Under the pieces are notes generated by a model. That model was not told where the DNA came from. It worked only from the letters and a program-made list of their open reading frames with translations, and ran no database searches. Shown here piece by piece: positions 27,366 through 36,704 of a stretch of DNA of 64,000 nt. The number at the start of each line of letters is the position of its first letter. The first letter of the stretch is position 1. The DNA is from CBDBND01 sp965207985 (lineage in GTDB: Bacteria; Pseudomonadota; Alphaproteobacteria; Rhodospirillales; Rhodospirillaceae), in contig CBDBND010000022.1 of NCBI GenBank assembly GCA_965207985.1, positions 53,512-117,511 on the forward strand, read 5' to 3'. Made by a program: the position numbers and the translations under genes.

Positions 27366-27643
27366 GATTCTCGTCCCTCCTCTATGGGTGTCTGATTTTT
27401 GGGACAGCATGCCTTCGCTCGGCGCCCCACGCTTTGAGCCTAATCAACCCACCCTTTTTGCGTAAGGTGTTTGAATCCCTAGGGAAAGGGGTCCTTTTCG
27501 GTGCGATTGCGGCTGTTTTGTTTTCGCCACAACTCGGGCAATTCCGGCTGGCATGCCGTTAAAACCCTGGAAATTCAACGCCTAAGCCTCTATATCGCAC
27601 CTCAAAATTGGACTATGGGACCCCAGCGTCCCTGGAGGACAAC
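27366..27643. other. Intergenic region, divergent promoters expected
   Basis: Lies between the frameshifted isomerase (minus) and the DAHP synthase gene (plus). No gene or clear promoter boxes were recognised. A GGAGG ribosome site precedes 27644. Confidence 0.4.
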
Positions 27644-29026
27644 ATGACAACCGCATGGACGCGGGAGAGTTGGCGCTCCAAACCCATCGTGCAGGTGCCG
27701 GAGTACGGAGATCAGGAGGCACTGAAAGATGCCGAGCAGCGCCTGAACGGATTTCCTCCGTTGGTTTTTGCCGGCGAAGCTCGGTCTTTGAAGAAAGCCC
27801 TCGGCGACGTCGCCGCAGGACGCAGTTTTTTGCTGCAAGGCGGAGATTGCGCCGAAAGTTTCGCCGAGTTCCACCCGGACAACATCCGCGACACCTTCCG
27901 GGTTCTTCTCCAAATGTCGGTGGTGCTGACCTTCGGCGCCTCTCTGCCGATCGTCAAAGTGGGCCGCTTGGCCGGTCAGTTCGCCAAGCCCCGGTCGGCG
28001 CCGACGGAAACCATCGACGGTATAGAGCTACCGTCCTACCGCGGCGACATGATCAACGGCATGGATTTCACGCCAGAATCCCGGGAGCCGGATCCGGAGC
28101 GTCTGATTCAGGCCTACAACCAATCAGCGTCGACGTTGAACCTGCTGCGCGCTTTCTCCCAGGGCGGCTATGCCGACCTGCACAAGGTGCATCAGTGGAC
28201 GCTGGGTTTTGTTAGCGACAGTGCGCAGGCGGAACGGTACCGCGATCTCGCCGACCGCATACAAGAAGCCCTGGCGTTCATGGAGGCCTGCGGCATCAAC
28301 GGCGACGTGGTGCCGAGCATGCGCGAAACCGATTTCTACACGTCCCATGAATCGCTGTTGCTGCCCTATGAGGAAGCCTTGACCCGCATGGATTCAACGA
28401 CGGGACGCTGGTACGCCTGCTCCGCTCACTTCTTGTGGATCGGCGAGCGGACTCGCCAGCTTGATCACGCCCATGTGGAATTTCTGCGGGGCGTGGAAAA
28501 TCCCATCGGGTTCAAAGCAGGCCCGACCATAGAAGAAGACGATCTGCTGCGCATGATCGATGTGCTCAATCCCGACAATGAACCGGGGCGTTTAACCATC
28601 ATCACCCGTATGGGGGCTGAAAAGCTGCAGGACCGTCTGCCCAAGTTGATTCAGCGCGTCAATCGGGAAGGGCGGATCGTCGTATGGTCGTGCGATCCCA
28701 TGCACGCCAACACGGTGAAAAGCGACAATGGATACAAGACACGCCGCTTCGATAGCATATTGGAGGAAGTGAAAGCGTTCTTCGCTGTCCATCGTGGTGA
28801 AGGTACCCATGCGGGCGGTGTGCATTTCGAAATGACTGGTCAGGACGTGACGGAATGCGTTGGAGGGTCCCAGGCCATCACGGAAGCCTCGCTGGGTGAC
28901 CGCTACCACACCCACTGCGATCCGCGTCTTAACGCCACTCAAGCTTTGGAATTGGCGTTCCTCGTTTCGGAGATGCTCAAACAGGAACGGGCCGCAGCGG
29001 GATCGGCAGCGGCAGTTGCGTCCTAA
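27644..29026 (+). CDS. 3-deoxy-D-arabino-heptulosonate 7-phosphate synthase, class II
   Basis: A 460-residue enzyme of the plant/Mycobacterium type that joins phosphoenolpyruvate and erythrose 4-phosphate at the entry of the shikimate pathway. Family signatures are LLQGGDCAESFAEF, KVGRLAGQFAKPRS, SHESLLLPYEEALTR, WIGERTRQLDHAHVEF, GIKVGP-like GFKAGPT, and WSCDPMHANTV with HFEMTGQDVTEC. The metal ligands Cys, His, Glu and Asp are thus present. The ATG at 27644 follows GGAGG, and the earlier start at 27608 lacks one. nadE follows after 47 bases on the same strand. Confidence 0.95.
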   Translation: MTTAWTRESWRSKPIVQVPEYGDQEALKDAEQRLNGFPPLVFAGEARSLKKALGDVAAGRSFLLQGGDCAESFAEFHPDNIRDTFRVLLQMSVVLTFGASLPIVKVGRLAGQFAKPRSAPTETIDGIELPSYRGDMINGMDFTPESREPDPERLIQAYNQSASTLNLLRAFSQGGYADLHKVHQWTLGFVSDSAQAERYRDLADRIQEALAFMEACGINGDVVPSMRETDFYTSHESLLLPYEEALTRMDSTTGRWYACSAHFLWIGERTRQLDHAHVEFLRGVENPIGFKAGPTIEEDDLLRMIDVLNPDNEPGRLTIITRMGAEKLQDRLPKLIQRVNREGRIVVWSCDPMHANTVKSDNGYKTRRFDSILEEVKAFFAVHRGEGTHAGGVHFEMTGQDVTECVGGSQAITEASLGDRYHTHCDPRLNATQALELAFLVSEMLKQERAAAGSAAAVAS

Positions 29027-29073
29027 CGGCACAGCCTCGCACCTGAACGAGACTGGACATTTGACGGTTCATC

Positions 29074-30747
29074 ATGACGGATAGCCTGACCATTGCTCTT
29101 GCACAGACCAATCCAACGGTTGGTGCCATAGCGGCCAATGCCGATCTCATACGCCGGATGCGCAAGGATGCGGCGGATGCGGGTGCTGACCTGGTTGTCT
29201 TTTCCGAGCTCAATCTCAGCGGCTATCCGCCGGAGGACCTAGTGTTCCGGCCGTCCTTCTTGGACGCCGTGGAAGCAGCAGCAATTGAGTTGGCCGAAGA
29301 GACAAACGACGGCGGCCCGGCGCTCATCATTGGCGCGCCGTGGCGAAACAACGGCTCCTGCTACAACGCGGCTCTGATTCTCGACGGCGGTGAGATCCAA
29401 GGGGCGCGCTTCAAACACCATCTGCCTAACTATGGTGTGTTTGACGAAAAGCGGGTGTTCGACTCCGGCCCACCGGCGGGACCTGTGGTCGTTCGTGACC
29501 TGCGGTTGGGAGTCATGGTTTGCGAGGACATGTGGTTTGAGGACGTGGCCGAAACTCTGTGCGAGACTGGCGCAGAGCTTCTCATCGTCATCAATGGCTC
29601 ACCGTTTGAATTGAAGAAGGATAACGTGCGCCTCGGCCATGCGGTGGCTCGGGTGACCGAGACTGGTTTGCCGCTCATTTACGTCAATCAGGTCTGCGGC
29701 CAGGACGACCTCGCTTTTGACGGTGGTTCCTTTGTGCTCAATGGCGACCACACACTCGCATTGCAGGCCAAGTGGTGGTTGGAAGACAAAGTGATAACCC
29801 GCTGGAACAAATCCAACACTGGCTGGACGTGCGCGGATGGAGACCGTCATCCGACACCCGACCGGTTGGAAAACATTTACCAGGCCATGATGCTAGGTCT
29901 CAGGGACTATGTGCGGAAGAACGGGTTTCCGGGCGTTGTCCTCGGCCTGTCGGGCGGAATCGACAGCGCTTTAAGCGCTGTCGTTGCCGCGGATGCGCTC
30001 GGTCCGGACAAAGTGCACTGCGTCATGATGCCGTCGCCCTATACCTCTCAGGAAAGCCTCGACGATGCAGCAGCCCTGGCCAAAACCTTAGGCGTCAAAC
30101 TGGATACCATCGGCATCGGCGATGCCATGGAAGCGTTCGGGTCCATGCTAAAGACGCACTTCGAAGGCACTAAAGCGGATACCACCGAGGAAAACATTCA
30201 ATCGCGCATCCGCGGCCTGACGTTGATGGCTTTGTCCAACAAGTTCGGTCACATGGTCCTGTCCACCGGCAACAAGTCGGAAGTCAGTGTCGGTTATGCC
30301 ACGCTCTATGGAGATATGTGCGGCGGGTACTCTGTGTTGAAGGACGTGTACAAAACCACGGTTAACGCTCTCGGCCTCTGGCGCAACGAGAAAAAGCCAG
30401 TAGGCGCCCTAGGTCCCGACGGGGCGGTGATGCCCGAACGGATCATCACCAAGCCACCGACGGCGGAACTGCGGCCCGATCAAAAAGACGAAGACTCCCT
30501 GCCACCCTATGAAGAACTGGATGCCATTCTTAAGGGATTTATTGAGAAAGAACGCAGCATTTCCGATCTCATCGGCGAAGGGTTTAAAGAAGAAACGGTC
30601 CGGCGTGTCTGGCGCTTGTTGCGTCTGGCCGAATACAAACGCCGCCAGGCCACACCGGGCGTCAAAATCAGTCATCTCGCTTTCGGGCGCGACCACCGCT
30701 ACCCCATCACCAACGCCTTTGATGGCGACTCACCAAACAAGGCGTAA
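29074..30747 (+). CDS. nadE: Glutamine-dependent NAD+ synthetase
   Basis: A 557-residue two-domain enzyme. The N-terminal nitrilase-type glutaminase has the triad E45 (SELNLSGYPPED), K114 (RFKHHLPNYG) and C150 (VMVCEDMW). The C-terminal synthetase has the PP-loop LSGGIDSAL near 292-300 and the KSEVSVGYATLYGDM region. It converts deamido-NAD to NAD with ATP and glutamine. gltX begins three bases after the stop, so nadE, gltX and trmJ form one operon with the DAHP synthase upstream. Confidence 0.96.
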   Translation: MTDSLTIALAQTNPTVGAIAANADLIRRMRKDAADAGADLVVFSELNLSGYPPEDLVFRPSFLDAVEAAAIELAEETNDGGPALIIGAPWRNNGSCYNAALILDGGEIQGARFKHHLPNYGVFDEKRVFDSGPPAGPVVVRDLRLGVMVCEDMWFEDVAETLCETGAELLIVINGSPFELKKDNVRLGHAVARVTETGLPLIYVNQVCGQDDLAFDGGSFVLNGDHTLALQAKWWLEDKVITRWNKSNTGWTCADGDRHPTPDRLENIYQAMMLGLRDYVRKNGFPGVVLGLSGGIDSALSAVVAADALGPDKVHCVMMPSPYTSQESLDDAAALAKTLGVKLDTIGIGDAMEAFGSMLKTHFEGTKADTTEENIQSRIRGLTLMALSNKFGHMVLSTGNKSEVSVGYATLYGDMCGGYSVLKDVYKTTVNALGLWRNEKKPVGALGPDGAVMPERIITKPPTAELRPDQKDEDSLPPYEELDAILKGFIEKERSISDLIGEGFKEETVRRVWRLLRLAEYKRRQATPGVKISHLAFGRDHRYPITNAFDGDSPNKA

Positions 30748-30750
30748 CTC

Positions 30751-32106
30751 ATGACAGTGGTTCGTTTCGCGCCCAGTCCGACCGGGCGACTGCATGTGGG
30801 CAATGCCCGTCAGGCGTTGATCAACTGGTTGTTCGCGCGCAAACGGGGAGGCGAGTTCATTCTGCGCTTCGACGACACGGACACGGAGCGGAGCAAGGAA
30901 GAATACGTCGAGGGCATCAGACAAGATCTCGGGTGGCTCGGTCTCGACTGGGACCGGGAAGAACGCCAATCGGCACGCATGGACCGCTACAACGACGTCA
31001 CCAATCAGCTCAAAGGGTCCGGTTTGCTTTATCCCTGTTACGAGACGGCGGACGAACTGGAGTTCAAGCGCAAGCGTCTCCGTGCGCAAAAGAAACCACC
31101 CATCTATGACCGTGCGGCTCTGAAATTGTCAGACGACGACCGCGCCAAACTGGAAGGCGAAGGCCGCAAGCCCCATTGGCGGTTCAAGCTGGCCCAGAAA
31201 GACGTGATGTGGTCCGACCTGGTACGCGGCGATTGCCACTACAATACGGCCAACATCTCAGATCCGGTGGTCATCCGCGAAGACGGCACGTTCCTGTATC
31301 TGCTGCCGTCGGTTGTTGGTGATCTCGATCACGGTGTCACCCACGTCATCCGCGGTGAAGACCATGTCACCAACGGTGCGGTGCAGTTGGAAATGATGGA
31401 TGCGGTCTCACCTGGGACCCTGATGCAGTTTGCCCATGTGCCTCTGCTCGCCGGCGCGGGCGGGGAAGGCCTGTCCAAACGAGCCGGGTCTCTCGGCTTG
31501 GAAGACTTGCGCGACCAGGGGTTGGAGCCTTTGGGCGTGACCAGTCTGCTGGCCCATCTCGGTAGTTCGGAGGCCATCGAAGTGTTCGCCGACATGGCGG
31601 CCATGATCGACGACTTCGACATTACCCACTTCAGCCGGGCCATGGCTAAGTTTGATACCCATGATCTTGAGTTTCTTAACGCCAAAGTGCTGCATCAGAT
31701 GCCCTATGCAGAGGCCAAGCCTCGGTTGGAGGCCTTGGGCCTTGATGCCGGCACGCTTGCAGAGAAAGGCGAGGCGTTTTGGCTGGCGGTGCGCGGCAAT
31801 TTGAAACTGTTCAAAGATGTTGTTGACTGGTGGTCGATCTGTTTTGACGCCCATGCGCCGTCCATCGAAGACACCACCTTTATGGAAGAGGCGGCGATAC
31901 ACCTGCCGGAAGAGCCGTGGTCGGAAGACACGTGGAGCCAGTGGACCGGCGCTCTCAAAAACACCACGGGCCGCAAAGGCAAGGGCTTGTTCCTGCCGCT
32001 GCGCATGGCACTGACCGGTCTCGATCATGGGCCGGAACTCAAACTGCTGTTGCCGCTCATGGGCCGGGAGCGGACCCTCAAACGCATTCAAGGCCTGACG
32101 GCTTAG
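30751..32106 (+). CDS. gltX: Glutamyl-tRNA synthetase
   Basis: A 451-residue class I synthetase. The HIGH motif appears as HVGNA in APSPTGRLHVGNARQALINW, and the KMSKS-type loop as GLSKRAG. RFDDTDTERSKEEYVEGI and ITHVIRGEDH-like THVIRGEDHVTN are also family hallmarks. It charges tRNA-Glu, and this GltX type is often one of two copies in alphaproteobacteria, where one copy may prefer tRNA-Gln. The start lies three bases after nadE, and the stop is four bases before trmJ. Confidence 0.96.
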   Translation: MTVVRFAPSPTGRLHVGNARQALINWLFARKRGGEFILRFDDTDTERSKEEYVEGIRQDLGWLGLDWDREERQSARMDRYNDVTNQLKGSGLLYPCYETADELEFKRKRLRAQKKPPIYDRAALKLSDDDRAKLEGEGRKPHWRFKLAQKDVMWSDLVRGDCHYNTANISDPVVIREDGTFLYLLPSVVGDLDHGVTHVIRGEDHVTNGAVQLEMMDAVSPGTLMQFAHVPLLAGAGGEGLSKRAGSLGLEDLRDQGLEPLGVTSLLAHLGSSEAIEVFADMAAMIDDFDITHFSRAMAKFDTHDLEFLNAKVLHQMPYAEAKPRLEALGLDAGTLAEKGEAFWLAVRGNLKLFKDVVDWWSICFDAHAPSIEDTTFMEEAAIHLPEEPWSEDTWSQWTGALKNTTGRKGKGLFLPLRMALTGLDHGPELKLLLPLMGRERTLKRIQGLTA

Positions 32107-32110
32107 CCCC

Positions 32111-32911
32111 ATGACGGGGACGGACCGCAGTCAAGACCCCGTGCTGCCGCCCGGCCCGGCGGTCATCCTGGTGCAGCCGCAGTTGGGAGAGAACATCGGC
32201 ACCGCTGCCCGGGCCATGTACAACTGCGGGCTTGTCGACCTTCGCCTGGTCAATCCGCGCCAGGACTGGCTGTCGGACAAGGCCATCGCCGCGTCCTCCG
32301 GTGCCGCTGAGGTGCTCAAGGTGGCGCGCACGTTTGACTCCAACGAAGAGGCCATCGCCGATCTGGAATTTGTCGCCGCCACCACGGCCCGGCCCAGAGA
32401 TAACGTCAAAACCGTGTGGACGCCCCGCCATGCCGGACCCGAATTGGCCTCGCGTGCCGCGTCGGACATCGCCTGCGGTGTGCTGTTCGGACGGGAGAAA
32501 TCCGGCCTGACCAATCACGACGTGGGTTTGGCCGATGTCATCGTCGAAGTGCCGCTCAATCCTGCGTATTCGTCTCTCAACCTTGCCCAGGCGGTATTGG
32601 TGATCGGTTACGAATGGTTTCAGGCCACCCAATCCTCCGAGGCCGTGGTGACGCCCTACGGCCAAACGCGACCGGCCACCAAAGAAGAACTGCAATTGCT
32701 GTTCGATCACCTCGAACATGAATTGGACGACAGTGGGTTTCTCCGCGTCGAAGACAAACGCCCGAGCATGGTGCTGGCCATCCGTGCCATGCTGCAACGG
32801 GCGGCACTGACCGAACAGGAAGTGCGCACCCTGCACGGCATCGTCACCGAACTGCGCTACGGCCGCCGCGAGGATCAGGCCCGCAAGTACGACTGGAAGA
32901 AAAAGGGGTAG
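32111..32911 (+). CDS. trmJ: tRNA (cytidine/uridine-32-2'-O-)methyltransferase TrmJ
   Basis: A 266-residue SPOUT methyltransferase. The start VILVQPQLGENIGTAARAMY and the knot region LFGREKSGLTNHDVGLADVI followed by PLNPAYSSLNLAQAV are diagnostic. It methylates the ribose of nucleotide 32 in several tRNAs using SAM. In many alphaproteobacteria this gene stands just before rpsD, and here a chimeric pseudogene lies between them. Confidence 0.93.
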   Translation: MTGTDRSQDPVLPPGPAVILVQPQLGENIGTAARAMYNCGLVDLRLVNPRQDWLSDKAIAASSGAAEVLKVARTFDSNEEAIADLEFVAATTARPRDNVKTVWTPRHAGPELASRAASDIACGVLFGREKSGLTNHDVGLADVIVEVPLNPAYSSLNLAQAVLVIGYEWFQATQSSEAVVTPYGQTRPATKEELQLLFDHLEHELDDSGFLRVEDKRPSMVLAIRAMLQRAALTEQEVRTLHGIVTELRYGRREDQARKYDWKKKG

Positions 32912-32968
32912 GGTGCACGGCTGGTTCTAAGCCCGGTATAGTGGCGTTCATAAACAGGAGCGGAAACT

Positions 32969-34449
32969 ATGCCCACCATCGACGCCGACGCCCACATCTT
33001 CGAAAGCAAACGCACCTGGGACTATATCGCCGAGAAAGATCAGGCCCACACACCATGTATGAGCCCATTTACCGTGCCGCTGAAGACCTTGATTTGGCGA
33101 TCAGTGTGCATCTCGGCCATGCCAGCAATCTCTATCGCATGCTGCGGCCGGTTGGGGCGCCGAATAGTATGTATGTGACAGCGCCACTCATGATCGCCGC
33201 TGAAGCCGTGGTCAAAATGAAGATGGCGCAGAAGTATCCGTCGTTGCGCTGGGGATTTATCGAAGGGAGCGCCTCCTGGGTGCCCTTCCTGGCCTATCGG
33301 GCCGTCACGGAATTTGGCAAAATGCCCACTTGGCGCGAACGGGCTGATACCATCATTCCGGACAACAACATTTACATCAGCTGCGAAGCCTTTGAGGACT
33401 TCGACTCCATCATGCGGGTCATCCACATGCTGCCGCCCAAATACTTCGCTGCGCAGGGTAAAACGGAGTTCATTGCCGCCCCTCACGGCACGGGTCCTTT
33501 TATGGCTGACGCTTTGAACGACGCGCGCTCCCAATTCGTCGCCAATCCCCATGCCTGGCGGCCGCCCCAAATATCCAAGCTGACTTGGCTGCAAGTGCCG
33601 GACGGCATATCCCGCGTCCAGGCGATTCTTTCCGAAGCGGCCGACATTGCTTTCAATGTGGGGCCGGGTGCAGAGGGCGTTGTCCGGGAAAGCGGCGCCT
33701 GGGTCGATGCGGTCAGCGCAGCCGGTGTCGATACCATGCCCTTCATTACGGTTAAGGACTCACCGGTGCAGGATAAGCGGGTCCGTTTGGCTGTGAACTA
33801 CGCCGTCAACAAAACGCGCATTGCCGCAACGCTGCTTGAAGGCCGCACCCATCCAGCGAACCAGTTCGCCCCGCCAGGGGTGTTTGGCTATGATCCTTCC
33901 CTGGCCCCTCCGTTTCCCCATGATCCGGAACGCGCCCGCGCCTTGCTCGTCGAAGCGGGGTACCCCGATGGCATCGATCTCGTCATTGAACTGTATTTAG
34001 ATAGCGCTGAGAAAGCGGCCATCGTCCAGCAAGTCGCTTCGGACTTGGCGGAGGCCGGCATCCGCCTAACTATCGCCAACTCGACGGTAATGGATATCCA
34101 GGAACGCGGTCTGTTTGGCGGGCGCTGGACCGGCGACATGATGAGGTTGCCATACTACGGATTGCCGTCCTTCGATGCTTTGGCCCCGTTCAACGTTCAT
34201 TCCTGTTTGTGGCTAGCGCCGTTTCATTGCGATCCTGAAATCACCGAGCGAGTCCTCGATGCACGCCGCACTTTTGGGCTGAAAGAACGCCTAACAAAAA
34301 CCCGTGCACTACACCAATTGCTCCTTGCCAACCCGTCGGCCCTCTTGTTGTTCGACAGTGTGCGCTACTTCGTGGTGGCTGAGCGGGTGACCGGGTATCG
34401 CGCGCCCTTCGGTATTATCCGCTTCCATGAACTGGGCTTGGCGTCCTGA
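32969..34449 (+). pseudogene. Chimeric remnant: amidohydrolase fused to ABC-transporter solute-binding protein
   Basis: The start MPTIDADAHIFESKRTWDYI at 32969 is the metal-binding N-terminus of an amidohydrolase-2 protein, and shifts frame near 33050. The second frame gives more of that family (MYEPIYRAAEDLDLAISVHL, IEGSASWVPFLAYR, NIYISCEAFEDFD). Near 33425 it changes without a break into an SBP_bac_5 dipeptide/nickel-binding protein (PPKYFAAQG, PHGTGPF, LAVNYAVNKTRIA, ARALLVEAGYPDGIDL) that runs to the stop. The catalytic second half of the first and the signal peptide of the second are missing. This is a deletion fusion, not a working gene. Confidence 0.75.
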
Positions 34450-34611
34450 GCGAAACCGTTCCATCCCGTTGACTTTCCTGGCCTTTTCCCGTACATCCCG
34501 CCCTTCATTTCTGGGAATGCGGGTGGTGCATCACCCCGCTTACAGGCGACTGCAGATATCGGGCTGTAAGACTACCGGGACAAAAACATAGAAAAAACAG
34601 GATGTTAGATA

Positions 34612-35226
34612 ATGAGTAAACGCATCGCGTCGAAGTACAAGATCGACCGCCGTCTCGGCCTCAACCTCTGGGGCCGGCCCAAGAGCCCCGTCAACAAACG
34701 CGAATACGGCCCCGGCCAGCATGGCCAGCGCCGCCGCAAGCCCTCCGATTACGGCGTGCAGCTGATGGCCAAGCAAAAGCTCAAGGGTTACTACGGCAAC
34801 ATTTCGGAAAAGCAGTTCCGCCGTTACTACAAGGAAGCCGTGCGCCGCACCGGTGACACGTCGGAAAACCTCATCGCAATTCTTGAAAGCCGCCTCGATG
34901 CGGTGGTCTATCGAATGAAGTTCGTGCCGACTGTCTTCGCTGCCCGTCAGTTCGTCAGCCACGGGCACGTTAAGGTCAACGGCGTCAAGGTGACGATTCC
35001 CTCCTATATGGTGAAAGTGGGCGACAAGATTGAGCTCAGGGAAAAAGCCAAGACTATGGGTCTGGTGCTGGATGCCATGGAATCCATCGAGCGGGACATT
35101 CCAGACTACGTGGAAGTGGATTACGAAAAAGGCAAGGGCAGCCTCACCCGCGTGCCCAATCTGGCCGACGTACCCTATCCGGTGCAGATGGAGCCCAACC
35201 TGGTGATTGAGTATTACTCGCGTTAG
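34612..35226 (+). CDS. rpsD: 30S ribosomal protein S4
   Basis: A 204-residue protein starting MSKRIASKYKIDRRLGLNLW, with GPGQHGQRRRKPSDYGVQL and the S4 RNA-binding domain (LESRLDAVVYRMKFV, ARQFVSHGHVKVNGVKV). It binds 16S rRNA early in small-subunit assembly. It stands alone here with its own terminator, whereas in related genomes it is close to trmJ and grxD. Confidence 0.97.
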   Translation: MSKRIASKYKIDRRLGLNLWGRPKSPVNKREYGPGQHGQRRRKPSDYGVQLMAKQKLKGYYGNISEKQFRRYYKEAVRRTGDTSENLIAILESRLDAVVYRMKFVPTVFAARQFVSHGHVKVNGVKVTIPSYMVKVGDKIELREKAKTMGLVLDAMESIERDIPDYVEVDYEKGKGSLTRVPNLADVPYPVQMEPNLVIEYYSR

Positions 35227-35278
35227 ACAGGTACTTCCCCATCTAAGGTAGACCGTTTGCAGATATGTGGTTGCAAGG

Positions 35279-35305
35279 GGCCTCGCTTTCCAGCGGGGCC
35301 TTTTT
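35279..35305 (+). terminator. Rho-independent terminator of rpsD
   Basis: A nine-pair stem (35279-35287 with 35292-35300, one G-T pair) with loop TTCC is followed by TTTTT. It lies about 50 bases after rpsD. Confidence 0.85.
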
Positions 35306-35375
35306 GTGTTGCGAAGCGTCCCTGCCCGCGTTCAACTGCGGTGATCCCTTTTGAGATGATGACTGAATCTGTGAC

Positions 35376-36248
35376 ATGAGCGCTTCAGCGCCAGGCAACA
35401 ATCTACTGTACACCAATCCAACTCGAATCACCGTGGAGTCTGAGTCCGGTGAAACGTCGTTCTTCTTTCCAGATGTCGATAACACTCGTATCCATGTCGA
35501 ACATGTTTTGCAGGGAATCGAACATCCGATTTTACAGTTGGAGGGATATGAAGTCAGAACTGTTGTCGACATAGGGGCAAACATCGGCACGTTCGTGCAT
35601 TTTATCAAAGTCCATTTTCCCAGTGCTCAATGTTTTTGTTTTGAGCCATCGTCCGGAGCATTCAAGTACCTCATAGAAAATACAAAGGCATTTACAAACG
35701 TTGAACTCCTTCAACTGGGTCTGTACGAAGAAGATGGTGAGATGACGCTATACGACGGAGCGACACAAGGCCTTCAAAGCTCGCTCTTCAAAAGTCAAGA
35801 AACAGGTCAAGACGGTTCTCAAATTTCCTTAAGAAACGCTGAAGCCGTTTTGGAGGAGCTTGGAGTAGACAGTATTGCCATTCTGAAGATTGATACTGAA
35901 GGATCAGAGGTGCCCATACTGCGCTCTCTCGAAGGTATGTTTGAAACCGTCGACCAGCTTTATGTGGAATATCATTCGGAGTCAGATCGCAGAGAAATAG
36001 AGATGCTATTGAGCAAGACGCATGTTCTTGCAAGAGCATCGGCAGGTATCGTGCATCGTGGCAACAATCACTATGTAAATGCATCACTGCTCGAAAAATA
36101 TCCCGCGCTCAACGAATGGAAAATAGACAGATCGCAAGATACTGGGCTCAATCCTTCGCCCACATGGGCGCATTGGGGCAAACATTGCCGACCGCCGAGA
36201 CAAACAGGGACGGCGCTTCGTATTGGGTGCTTAAGGGATTGGCGTTGA
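35376..36248 (+). CDS. FkbM-family methyltransferase
   Basis: A 290-residue SAM-dependent methyltransferase. The SAM motif is VVDIGANIGTFVHFIK, followed by CFCFEPSSGAFKYLIENTK. The later IAILKIDTEGSEVPILRSLE is characteristic of FkbM proteins, which O-methylate sugars or polyketides. The substrate is unknown. The gene is AT-richer than its neighbours. Its last about 33 codons overlap the opposite-strand gene at 36148 and no longer look like the family, so the original 3' end has probably been replaced. Confidence 0.8.
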   Translation: MSASAPGNNLLYTNPTRITVESESGETSFFFPDVDNTRIHVEHVLQGIEHPILQLEGYEVRTVVDIGANIGTFVHFIKVHFPSAQCFCFEPSSGAFKYLIENTKAFTNVELLQLGLYEEDGEMTLYDGATQGLQSSLFKSQETGQDGSQISLRNAEAVLEELGVDSIAILKIDTEGSEVPILRSLEGMFETVDQLYVEYHSESDRREIEMLLSKTHVLARASAGIVHRGNNHYVNASLLEKYPALNEWKIDRSQDTGLNPSPTWAHWGKHCRPPRQTGTALRIGCLRDWR

Positions 36249-36492
36249 GATAATTGGAGAACACGGCTTCCAATTGGGTGCCGCTCCAGCCGCCGATGCA
36301 ATCAAACATCCAGGACAGGATGCCGTCTCCCGTCAGATCGTCGGCGTACTTGAACGCTTCCACCATACCCATGACGTGGACGGCGCGATGGGTGGAATCC
36401 AGTTGGAGAAACTCTCTGCCGGTCAGCGCGTTGGCCTGACCGGTCGTCAGAAAGCCCACGAGTAGGAAAAGAAGCCACACCTGTTTAATCAT
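36148..36492 (-). CDS. Small secreted protein, Rap1a/Tai-like
   Basis: 114 residues with a signal peptide (MIKQVWLLFLLVGFLTTGQA). The mature part contains GREFLQLDS, MGMVEAFKYADD, a pair of cysteines (CIGGWSGTQLEAVFSNYL, VGNVCP) and an end with NANPLSTQYEAPSLFVSAV. This resembles the Rap1a/Tai family, small periplasmic proteins that include type VI immunity proteins, but no T6SS effector is nearby. GAGTGAGG precedes the ATG at 36492. Confidence 0.55.
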   Translation of the reverse strand: MIKQVWLLFLLVGFLTTGQANALTGREFLQLDSTHRAVHVMGMVEAFKYADDLTGDGILSWMFDCIGGWSGTQLEAVFSNYLNANPLSTQYEAPSLFVSAVGNVCPNAPMWAKD

Positions 36493-36704
36493 CACCTCAC
36501 TCAACTTGATGTTCGACCTTATAGCACCTCACGTGCAGGAGGGCGGTGCCGGGCCGATGAAATCTTGGAAAACCCTACAAAACTTGTGCGATTCGCAACC
36601 ATCCTAACCACAGCGTGCACGCTTCACCCCAATTTGTGTTGCGCCTACCGCCACCTGCCTCTACCGATAAGGCCCAATGGATCTCCAATCAGAGTGCTTG
36701 CCCC

